DNA of 64,000 nucleotides from NCBI RefSeq assembly GCF_002878395.1, contig NC_061115.1:90908102-90972101 (forward strand), written 5' to 3'. The stretch's first letter is position 1. The number at the start of each line of letters is the position of its first letter. This document shows positions 26,414-36,600 of this stretch, in pieces. The translations under genes were made by a program, and so were the position numbers. The stretch is from Capsicum annuum. Taxonomy: Eukaryota; Streptophyta; Magnoliopsida; Solanales; Solanaceae. The notes under the pieces are model-generated. The model ran no database searches, was not told the DNA's origin, and saw only the letters and a program-made list of their open reading frames with translations.

Positions 26414-26428
26414 AGCTCTGATACCAAT
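26414..26428 (-). promoter_or_regulatory. Copia primer binding site (initiator tRNA-Met type)
   Basis: On the minus strand, immediately after the LTR end TTATCA, the sequence is ATTGGTATCAGAGC. TGGTATCAGAGC is complementary to the 3' end of plant initiator tRNA-Met, the usual minus-strand cDNA primer of plant copia and gypsy elements. The same site closes each array unit. Confidence 0.85.
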
Positions 26429-27097
26429 TGATAAAACCTTAAGGGTTGCACTACACAGTGAGGGACTATGTCTCTAAAAAATAGTCACAGGAAATAAAAT
26501 AGTCAATAAACCATGAATATTAACTATTACAGGAAACTTAAAAGACACAAGAATTAACATGGAAACCCCTTTCTTAAGGGAGAAAAAACCACAACTTGTC
26601 CTCACAAACACCCAAAACTCCACTATAACCAAAATTTTGATTAAAAACTCTAATAAACCTAACTCTAGGTTCCTCGTGCTTTTAATGACCACCTTGACAA
26701 CTCTGCCAAGACTCCCTCAAAACTGATAACCTCTAACCAGTATCAAGATTAGGTAACAATACCTAAGCACTTTCAAAGCAACAGAAAAAGAACATTTCTC
26801 TTATAACATGAGTAATTCAATTAAAATTTAGGACTTTGCCTCTTTTATTTTCTTTTTTTTCTGAATTTTATAAAAACTACTTAATAGAGAAGCATCCTTT
26901 TCCTTTTATAGTTGAGTGATGATTATGGTTGAAATATGATTGGACCCGGTGTCCTAGATATTACAAGCAGCACCTCCATAGTTTGTTACACAAGAGGTCA
27001 AAACTATGAAGATGTGTGCCAGCTGTACTGTAGCCTTGAACATCCAGGGACCTGGTCCCTTATAGCCATTTTCTCATCATCAAAATAAGATAAAGCA
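26429..27097 (-). repeat. Copia LTR (3' LTR of the element, 5' LTR of the array copy)
   Basis: 669 bp, homologous to 52807-53568. Minus-strand ends are TGCTTTATC and TTTTATCA. A TATA box (TATAAAAG, minus) lies at 26903-26910. Compared with the right LTR it lacks about 90 bp near 26835. On its upstream side is a purine tract, as expected for a 3' LTR. On its downstream side is a primer binding site and gag, as expected for a 5' LTR. It therefore serves both roles in an LTR-internal-LTR-internal arrangement. Confidence 0.86.
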
Positions 27098-27386
27098 ATT
27101 TCATTCCCTTTTTATGATGACAAACTAACCACAGAGTTTTTTAGCATCAATACTCATTCATCATATTTAATCTATGTGATTAACAACATTCAAGATGAAT
27201 GTTCACTCTATCATGCAACACCATGCCTCCATCATCATGCAACTTAGGGACCTGGTCCCTTGTTGTCAATTGTTATTAAAAACTCAACTTATTTACTTTC
27301 CCTATCATTGTGCACTATCATTTTCCTCTCTATCAATATGCCATCATGTATTACCAATACTTAAAACATGTGTACTTGGTACCTAG
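27098..27386 (-). other. Copia 3' non-coding end with polypurine tract
   Basis: Just upstream of the 3' LTR the minus strand reads CATAAAAAGGGAATGAAAT (complement of about 27098-27116), the purine tract that primes plus-strand synthesis. The rest shows no open frame. An imperfect palindrome 'gggacctggtccc' at 27248-27260 also occurs inside the copia LTR near 27040. Confidence 0.7.
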
Positions 27387-30299
27387 TGTATTACCCCATA
27401 CTTCTACCTAGCTTAAAATCATCCCAAAAATGTTAAAGACTTATTTTAAAGATGAATCCACTTTTATACATGAGGTGTTTTCAATATTTTTACTTCTTTT
27501 CATGTGGAAAATTCAATAAGCTTTCCATTGATATCAAAGTCACCCAAATTCGACAGCCGGGTAAAGAGTTAGAGCCATTTTAGAAGACAGTATCCCACCT
27601 GAGCAATCAGTGTATCATGGAGCAGGTCAAAATTGTAATCGTCAAAATCTAGTGAGCCTCCACGATTATGGTGTATCGTGCCAGGGCTCAAACTTAGAAT
27701 CTTCCTTTTTCTAGTATCTCAATGCTATACCATTAGGTCGCAGTGAACTTCCAGGTCCCATCTAGTATTGCACCACAATTTCACTGTGTCTCGCCATTAG
27801 CCCAGTTCCCAGTTGGAAAGTTCCAATGACATGGCATGATATTTCCACGTCGCACCAGCCCGCCAAATTAAGAAATTTTCTCAGAAATAAAATACGTGTC
27901 CAAGAGTTAAAAGGGTCAATTTCTCAACCATATATAAACCCAATAACATGTGATTTAGCCATATTTTATCCAAAATATAAGGTTTCTCTCAAGAACAAGC
28001 TAGTATTTTCAATTGGGGATTCAAATTCATGACTCAGATTCAAGTATCTCCCCATCAATCTTCATAGAATCAAGAACTAAGGTATACACAGTGTTCATTC
28101 ATGAACTCCTTTTATCCATTAAGCCCAAGAATCAAGTTTTAAATCTTGTATTATGAATATTTTTTTTAGGTTGATCATGTTCATGTGGTTATGATTGTAT
28201 GATTCCCAAGTTGGAATCTTTATCTGTTGTTCTTGAACCTATGCTAGTATGTGGTCTGAAATAGGTGAAATTGAGTTAGAATATAAAGTTTTGTTGTGTT
28301 AATTTGAGGGTAATGCCTATGCCCGAAGTTATATATCCTACGTGTTTGATAAAATGGTTAAGAGAATAAAAACTATGCACTATAGCTTAATTGTGATCCA
28401 AGAGATAAATGCATGTTTTACCCTATGACCAAGAATGACTGCCATGATATTATGTGCATTATGAATGGTTGAGGGAATGTCCATTAGATTAGGTTGATGA
28501 AAGTATCACATGTTTATATGCAATTCCATTCATGTATAAGACTATGATAACCATGTGCTTCATGAAATTACCAAATTAATGTATTATGAATTATCGATAT
28601 TGGTCATGTGTTCAAGAAGTATCATGTCCTGACAATTTTATGCTATCGAGTCCTGGGGATACTTGTAGCTGACAATTTAGCTGTGCGCCTAGAGCCATTG
28701 TCATGTTTTCATGATACTCTCAGTCAAGCCATAATCAGTAGAATTCAGTTAGTCATGTGACTCAGGAAAACTCAGTATACTCAGTATCAGTCCAGTCTCA
28801 TTCAGTATTCTTAGAAATTCTCAGAATCCTTAGTAATATTAGTATTCTAATTATTTTAGTGATCTCTGTGCTCAGTAATATCAGTAACTTTAGTACTCTT
28901 TATCAGTCCTCAAATCTCAGTAGCTTTCCGTCAACCAACAAAACTCAGTGGACTCTGTTTAGCTCAACTAAACAATACCATTAGTATCATTTTAGTTCAG
29001 TTAATTAGTTCAGTGTCTATTCAGTTGGGAGTAGGAGTTAGAACTGAGTGAACCCAAGGATGGAAACTCACCTGTTATATAAGGGTGTGATTCTTAGAAG
29101 CAATTCTTCCATTCCAGAACTATGTAGCCAGTGTAGGTTGAGACATCATAGCCTGTTATATGAGGGTAGATAAGGTAGCTTAACTTGTTATATGAGAGTT
29201 CCCAAAGCTCTCACTAAAGTTACCTATTATATTGGGTTACTCACATATTGTCTTTACCAGCAGCGCCGTATTAACACTCTTCCAATTGGGGTTACAGAAT
29301 GGACCCCAACTAAGCAATAATGGTGTATTAGGGGTATGTCAGTTCGATAACTACTTCCTTTAGTCTCAGTTACAGATCCAATCTCAGTAATAGAACTTAA
29401 TTTAGTTCTATAAAAATCTAGGATTGTCAGATATAGTCAACTCAGTACAGTGCAAAACTCAACTAGTTCCATCAGTATCAGGACTATCAGATATAGTTAT
29501 CTATGTTATCAGTATTCAGTTTTAGGACTATCATATATAGTCGATCAGATCAGTTCTTCCTAATCAAAACTGTCAGAAACAGTCATTCCTTTATCAGTAA
29601 TACGACATCAGTTCCTCAGTCCTCTAAAGACTCAGTTACCTAGTATCCTAGTATTAGTTCCTAGATATCATTAAATCCACATTATAAGAATTAATTAGTC
29701 AGTGTTTTCACAATCTCAGTTACAGTTACGTATCCATGTATGTATTCTCACATTTATGTTATATAGTCAGTTATTATTGTTTATGCATATGAACCCTTGC
29801 ATTTAGCCTACCTCACTTGCATACTAGTACATTCAACGTACTGACGTATTTGTGCTATGGTATTTAATACGATAGGTTTAGAAGCACGAGCTCTAAAGCA
29901 TCCTTAGTAGATCAGACATTTAATATCTAGACTAGAAGTGAGTCCTTATCATTCGAGGATAGTATGATTATTTTATTATTTTATTATTTTAGTGGTTCAA
30001 ATTTAGTTTGGGACATGTCCCATCAATTCCACAGTTTTCAGATAGTTTAGGGGCTTTCAGACTACAATATGTTTTCAGATAGTTTATTTCAGTTTTGGGT
30101 ATTATTATACCCCATTTTAGACATTGTTGTTTATTCAGTATTAGTTTAGTTTTGAACCTTATTTCATTATAGCTTTTATTGCATATAGTTATAGTATATT
30201 ATTGAGTGCTAAGTTAGAGATATCAGTAATGGGTTACCTTGTAGTCGTTCGGGGTCATAGACCATGTAACATTTTGGGTACCAAATTTGGGGCATTACA
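27387..30299 (+). repeat. 5' LTR of the LARD-like element
   Basis: 2913 bp, starting TGTATTACCCCATAC and ending GGGGCATTACA. It matches 33407-36307 along its whole length. The middle is dense in CTCAGT/TCAGTA motifs (28780-29640). A TATA box lies at 27931-27937. Confidence 0.88.
27931..27937 (+). promoter_or_regulatory. Predicted TATA box in LARD 5' LTR
   Basis: TATATAA, with the matching element at 33937-33943 in the 3' LTR. Its position about 545 bp into the LTR suits a U3/R boundary some 30 bp downstream. Confidence 0.55.
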
Positions 30300-33200
30300 A
30301 ACTTGGTATCAGAGCTAGGTTCAACAGTGTCCTAGGAAGTTTGAAAAACTACTTATAGTAGAGTCTTGTGCATGGTTGTGTTGTGCACCACACTTATGGA
30401 CAGGAGGCTATGAGATGTTTTAGGAGCAGTTTCCCTTTATTTATTTCTCAGATCATGCTATAGAAAAGTTCTCTAAGAAACTCATGTAGATTCTCTTCAT
30501 GCTTCACTTATGTCAACTTCACCTTACTTTCAAGGTAATATAAATGGTGAAGCTCAAAGTCCTAAAGATAGGGCTTTCTTAGATAGTCTGTGCAGATAGT
30601 TAGTATGGGATTTCCCACAAGCTCAAAAAAATCCCATCAGTTCCATTATGTTCTAGAATTGTACAGATCTCATTCATGATCATGAGAACTCAATTGCAAA
30701 CCCAAAACTAGATATGTCATCAGATCCCTTCTCAAAATCCTATGATAGCTTATGACCTAGAGTTAAAAGCATGAACTTAGGAGTTTTGCAGTAGTAGAGT
30801 TGCGATAACATTATCCAGGTTGAATAGATTATGTATTCATGGGGATAGATATACCAGAGTAAATCAATAGGCTTGAACAATGCAAGCTAGTACTTAAGTT
30901 ATTAATGTTATACTTAGTATGAAGGTGTGGATGTGAATTAGGTAATGTGGTATTAGTAGTCTATGAAAAAAAAGCAGATAATGTGGTTAGTTAGGTAAGC
31001 ATATGTTGAACAGAGCATTAGTAGGTGATAATGATTGCAGTTTAGTTCAGAGTTTAGTAAAGTATTCACAGACTTATGATGATGGCTAAAAGCTAAAAGG
31101 GGAGATGATAGATCAAGTGACCAGTTTAGGCTCTCATATCCTAGTGGTAGTGCAAATATGTATAGAAAAGCAGTAAGGGGAAGACGATTCCCCGACCCAT
31201 CTTTACCTCAGTATAGAGTTTGGTACTTCAGTCAGCATGATTCCTATGCATGCTTCACATGTCAGTTCCATGAACACAACTTATGTTCATATTCTTTTCA
31301 TAGAATTATGCTCGATCCTATTCCTTAGCATAAGGAGTTCAGTTCTACACCCCTTAGTAATGCAAATCATGTCCCACGAATATAGAGAACTCCAAACACA
31401 GGTCATGTAGATCACGACTCATGTACTCATGCCATGTTTTATGGTATGTTTAGCCCATATGACTTATGTTCCACACCTAGTGATTGGCTAAGCTCAAACT
31501 ATGTAATATATATTCTCAGTTTAAACCTTTTTGCTAAATCCATGTTGTTGATATTTTATTCATCAAGTATCAGTCATGTGTCAAGTTCAGTCAGTATCCA
31601 TTTATGTTTCAGGTCCTCCTAATTTAATCCTTCAATAAGCTCTCCCTGTTAAGATAGTGTGGTAATGAGCAGTCTCTTAGATAGGAGAGAGTACATGTTT
31701 CATGATTAAGGAAAGATTGTAGCATGCTTATTTAACATGAGGGCGTAATGCTAAAGATAGGCTTAAATTTCATATTATTATGCTAGTAAAGGGCTAGCAA
31801 GAGGTTGTAATTAGAAGTTGGGAAAGTACAGAGTGTGATTAAGAGTATACATTTAGATCCTCGACTTATGTCAGTCATCACTGCGTGGCTATCCAAAAAC
31901 TTAGTTACCATGTCAGTTATAATTTTAGTGTTCAGAACTCTGTAATCAGTATTCAGTCTCAGAATTCAGTACCAGTCTAAACCTTAGTTATTAAAAACTA
32001 GTATTCAGTCTCAACTATAGTCTTAGTATGGTTATAGTCTTAATTACCGTCTTATCTATAATCTCAGTCCCAGTTCTAGTTCAGTAATTAGGTCGGTAAC
32101 TTAATTCAGTTTAGGGTTTACTCGACCATAGCATACAATTATCAGCTAAATAGTTTTAGCCTCCAGTACCTTAGTTTATAAGACCATTCCATAATTGTGT
32201 TGTACTCCTGGTGTTTCATTCTCAAATAATATAATTACCCTCAGTTCATGCTCAGTATCTTATGTCACTCAGCCAGTCCTTATCTTCTATGCATAATGCT
32301 TAGCAGTTGTAGTCCAGTTATTTAAGAATAAGTACAGTTTTTTCTTACAGACCAAGTATTTAGCTATCAATCATTCAGTTAATCAGATAAGTTAGAATGT
32401 TTAGGCATTCGTGCTCAGCGCTCATGCAAATATTTTTAGTAGTCTCAGGTAAAGAAGAAGTGCTTCAGTTAAGTATAATTTTTAGTATGAGTTGAATCGA
32501 TCATCCAGTAAACCAGTTTAGAAATCAGGAATCAAGTTCATATGATATGGTTTCCCATCTATCCACCTAGTTACTACTACCAGAAATATTCGTAATATAA
32601 CTATTCTAAGATAGGAAGTCCTAGTAGTTATGAGATCATCTCAGTTCATGTATTATGCCATAGTTTTAGGTCTCAAATATTTAGTCACAATTCAGTTGTA
32701 TGTACCCTGTGCATCATCCTAGTTTTCCTCAGTACCACAATCAAGTCAGTATTCTTCTAGAGACATTGTGTCCCAAGAGGGAGATACAATATGAACCCCC
32801 AAAAATTTATGACAAAAACATCCTATTCTTTCTTTATGTAACAAATCCAGTTTATAGTAGTGGGTGCCCATAGGTTGACCCTCAAGCTCCAATCTCAGTC
32901 GTATGCCATGTGTTCAAGGTACTCAGTTTAGATCACGATATTCAGCTCATGTATCACATTCCAGACCTAGTTATGTTCTCATGTTTTTGCTCATTCATAT
33001 TTAGTAGCTAAGCTTAAGATTATCCCAAGGTAATAGCTTTTCTCAAGCTTATCCAGTTTTATGTTCAGATTTCAGTTCCAAATATGGTATTCAGTTCCAT
33101 GCTCAGTTTTATTTGAAACTTGGTATTGTTACCCTTACATGTTCAGTCGCATATTCATAAGTCAGTTCAGCCATGTGTTCATGCATTAGATATGCATGAT

Positions 33201-33406
33201 CAACTTATCAGTACTCTCAGTCAAGCATTCATGTACCATCTCAGTTATAAAATCATGCATCAGATATGCATGCTCAGTATGAATCCCAGTAATGTCAGTC
33301 ATGTAGTTAAGTTTCCGTTTTTTATGTTTAGGATGTACTTCAACTTATTGTTTCTCCTATCTCAGTCAGTCTCAGTTGAGGATAAATCTTGCCAAGGAGG
33401 ATATAT
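30300..33406 (+). other. LARD internal region (non-coding)
   Basis: It opens with a primer binding site, TGGTATCAGAGC at 30304-30315, complementary to initiator tRNA-Met, followed by a leader like that of the element at 54352 ('gttgtgcaccacacttatgg' here, a close variant there). I find no gag, protease, reverse transcriptase or integrase similarity in any frame. Open frames here, such as one at 33120-33431, have no protein-like composition. It ends with the purine-rich tract gccaaggaggatata (33391-33405). CTCAGT-type motifs are again frequent. Confidence 0.75.
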
Positions 33407-36307
33407 TGTAATACCCCGTACTTTTACTTAGCTTAAAATTATCCCAAAAATGTTAAATATTTGTTTTAAAAATGAATCCACTTTTATACATGTGCTATTT
33501 TCAATATTTTTACTTTTTTCATATGGGAAATTCAATAAGCTTTCCATCAATACAAAATTTGTATAAATCCAACACCCGGCCAAAGATTTAGAGCTATTTT
33601 AGTAAGACAGTGTCCCACCCAAGCCATCAGCACATCGCGGAGCAGGTCAAAATGGCAATCATCAAAATCTAGTGAGCCTCCATGATTATGGCACATCGCG
33701 CCAAATCTAAAATTCAGAATTGTCCTTTTTCTAGTGTCTCAGCACGATGCGACTGGATCATGGTGAACTTCTAGGTACCATTTAGTATTGCAAAGCAATT
33801 TCACCACGTCGCACCATCATCCCAATTTCTAGTGACACGACGTGATAGCACCGCGTCACGCCAGCCTGCTAAATGGGTAAATTTTCTCAGAAATGAAATA
33901 CGCGTCCAAGGGTTAAAAAAGTCAATATTTCAACCCTATATAAACCTAATAACGTTATCCATCCATATTTTATCCAAAATATAGGGTTTCTCTTAAGTTT
34001 CTCTCAATAACAAGCTAGGGTTTTCAATTGGGGATTGAAGTTCAAGACTCAAATTTAAGAATCTCTCCGTCAATCTTTATAGAATCAAGAGCTAAGGTAC
34101 GCACAGTGTTCATTCATGGATTTCCTTCATCCATGAAGCCCAAAAATCAAGTTTTAAATCTTGTATTATGAATATTTTATTGTGGGTTGATTATGTTCAT
34201 GTGATTATGAATGTATGAATCTCAAGTTGGAATCTTTATGTGTTGTTCATGAAAATATGTTAGTATGTGGTCTGACACATGTGAAATTTAGTTGAAATAT
34301 GAAGTTTTGTTGTGTTAACTTGATGGTCATACCTATTCCTGAAGTCATATATCCTAGGTGTTTGATAAAATTCTTAAGAGAATAGAAACTATGCACTATA
34401 GCTTAATTGTGATCCAAGAGATAAATGCATGCTTTACCCTATGACTAAGAATGACTTCCATGATATTGTATGCATTATAATGGTTGAGGGAATGTCCATG
34501 AGATTAGGTTGGTGAAAGTATGTCATGTTTATATGTAATTCCATTCATGTACAAGACTATGATAACCATGTGTTCATGAAATCCTCAAATTAATGTATTA
34601 TGAATTGTTGATGTTGGTCATGTGTTCATGAAGTGGCATGTCCTGTTAGTTTTATGCAATCGAGTCCTAGGGATACTTGTACCTGATAATTTAGTTGTGT
34701 GCCTAGAGCCAATGTCATGTTTTACTGATACTTTCAGTCAAGCCATGATCAGTAGAATTCAGTCAGTAATGTGAATTAGGAAAACTTAGCAAGCTCAGTA
34801 TCAGTCCAGTATCATTAAGTAATCTTAGAAATTCTCAGAAATCTCAGTAATCTCTGTAGTCAAATAATTTTAGTGATCTCAGTACTCAGTAATCTCAGTA
34901 ACTTTAGAACTCTCCATTAGTCTTCAGATCTTAGTAGCATTCTGTCAGTCAACGAAACTTAGTGGACTCAGTTTAGCTCTGTTAAACAATACAATTAGTA
35001 TCAGTTCAGTTTAATTAATCAGTTCAGTATCTATTCAGTTGGGATTAGTAGTTAGCACCGAGTGAAACCAAGGATGGGCACTCACCTATTATATGAGGGT
35101 GTGATTCTTAGAAGCAATCCTTGCATTCCATAACTACATAGCCAGCGTAGGTTGAGACATCATAGCCTGCTATAAAAGGTTAGATGAGGTGCCTTAACCT
35201 ATTATATGAGGGTTCCCTCCATTCTCACTAAAGTTACCTATTATATGATGGTTACTCACAGATTGTCCTTCCCAGTGGCATGTTACTGATACCCTTCTAA
35301 CTAGCGTTACAGTTTGAATCCAAACTCAGCCATAATGACGTATTAGGGGCATGCGGATTAGATAAATACTTCCCAGAATCTCAGTTACAGATCCAGTCTC
35401 AGTAATAGAACTCAATTTAGTTCTATAGAAATCCAAGACTGTCAGACACAGTCAACTCAGTACAATGCAGAACTCGGCTAGTTCCATCCGTATCAGGACT
35501 GTCAAATACAGTCATCCATGTTATCAATTTTAGGACTGTCATATATAATAAATCAAACTAGTTCTTTATAATCAGAACTGTTAGAAATAGTCATTTCTTT
35601 ATCGGTAATATGACATCAATTTCTCTATACTCTATAGACTCAGTTACCTATTATCCCAGTATTAGTACCCAGATATCAGTAAATCCACGTTATCAAAATT
35701 CATAAGTCAGTGTTTTCACGATCTCAATTACAGTTACGTATCTATGCATGTATTCTCATGTTCATGTTATAAAGTTAGTTATTATTGTTCGTGCATATGA
35801 ACCCTTGAATTTAGCCTACCTCACTTGTATACAAGTTCTTTCAATGTACTGACGTATTTTTGCTATGGTGTTTTATACCATAGGTTTAGAAGAATGAGCT
35901 CCACAGCATTCTTAGTAGATTAGACGTTAACATCCATACTAGTACTGAGTCCTCATAATTCTAGGATAGTATAATTATTTTATTATTTTATTATTGCAGT
36001 AGTTCGGTGTTAATTGGGGACATGTCCCATCAACTCCACAGTTTTCAGATAGTTTAGAGGCTTTCAGACTGCAAAATATTTTCAGACAGTTTATTTTAGT
36101 TTTGGGTATTGTTATACCCCATTTTAGACATTGTTGTCTATTCATTATTAGTTTAGCTTTGAACCTTATGGCCTTACAGCTTATATTCTGCATATTTACT
36201 CTATATTATTCAGTGCTCAGTTCTAGATATCAATCATGGGTTAGTTTGTGGTCCTTCGAGGTTATGAGCACCATGTAACATTCTGAGTAGCATCTTTGGG
36301 CGTTACA
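33407..36307 (+). repeat. 3' LTR of the LARD-like element
   Basis: 2901 bp, starting TGTAATACCCCGTAC and ending GGGCGTTACA. It has a TATA box at 33937-33943. The two LTRs differ at many positions by eye, so the insertion is not recent. Confidence 0.88.
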
Positions 36308-36600
36308 CCTGGTCCCTAGCATTCAACACATACAGTTGGTCATTTACACATAAAGTAAATATTCCCCTTTTTGGCATCGTTGAAAAGTGAAAACAGTAAA
36401 CTAAGAGTAAAGATAAGCATAGGTTAGTTAACTCATGGCCACTGGGGAAACACTAACCTAATAAACAACTTTAATAAAATGAGGAATACATATACTACAC
36501 AAAAAAAGGTTCACTCATATGTAGAGGATAAATATCATTATAGTGCATAATTTAAATTTTACAAAGAAAAAACGATCGGAATCAAGAAAGGTTAAACAGG
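36308..36600 (-). other. Copia 3' region, non-coding
   Basis: This continues the copia 3' non-coding sequence on the other side of the LARD-like insertion. It contains a second purine tract on the minus strand (GCCAAAAAGGGGAATATT, complement of about 36366-36383) about 80 bp from the insertion. No open frame is seen. Confidence 0.55.

Larger units (their letters stand above)
1..26428. repeat. Tandem array of six 4.6 kb chimeric retrotransposon units
   Basis: The same ordered block recurs head to tail. The marker 'gataccaattgatg', where a copia primer binding site meets an LTR end, recurs so that units begin at 3185, 7849, 12461, 17093 and 21756, and the last unit ends at 26428. Spacings are 4664, 4612, 4632, 4663 and 4673 bp. 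In plus orientation each unit reads: 36 bp of copia LTR end, segment X (about 1.7 kb), a gypsy LTR in minus orientation (about 1.91 kb), gypsy pol C-terminus (minus), 67 bp of copia LTR end, copia gag N-terminus (minus), copia primer binding site. The left end lies outside the window. The right end joins a full copia LTR. Units differ by scattered substitutions and small indels. Confidence 0.93.
21756..26428. repeat. Array unit 6 (right end of array)
   Basis: Parts: copia LTR end 21756-21791, X 21792-23533, gypsy LTR 23534-25443, pol fragment 25518-26038, copia LTR end 26039-26105, gag fragment 26106-26380, primer binding site 26414-26428. Here the primer binding site abuts a complete copia LTR (26429-27097) rather than a 36 bp remnant. 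Reading on the minus strand, this is therefore the founding end of the array. Confidence 0.9.
27387..36307 (+). mobile_element. Large non-autonomous LTR element (LARD-like)
   Basis: 8.9 kb element with two LTRs of about 2.9 kb, a good tRNA-Met primer binding site and a purine tract, but only 3.1 kb of internal sequence without gag or pol. Flanking bases cctag (27382-27386) and cctgg (36308-36312) look like a 5 bp target duplication with one substitution. The target was the 3' non-coding part of the minus-strand copia element. Its LTRs, leader and purine tract resemble those of the gypsy element at 54352, so proteins of that family could have mobilised it in trans. The trans-mobilisation is inference. 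Confidence 0.85.

Noticed and set aside
1..26428. The array as a conventional centromeric satellite
   Set aside because: The period is 4.65 kb and the monomer is fully explained by retrotransposon parts plus X. I see no short sub-repeat, and there are only six copies here.
30304..30315. tRNA gene suggested by TGGTATCAGAGC matches
   Set aside because: Only the 12-14 bases complementary to the tRNA 3' end are present, placed right after LTR ends, so these are primer binding sites.
33120..33431. A 103-codon open frame in the LARD internal region
   Set aside because: It has no family similarity I can see, runs through CAGT-rich repeats, and crosses the LTR boundary, so it is chance.
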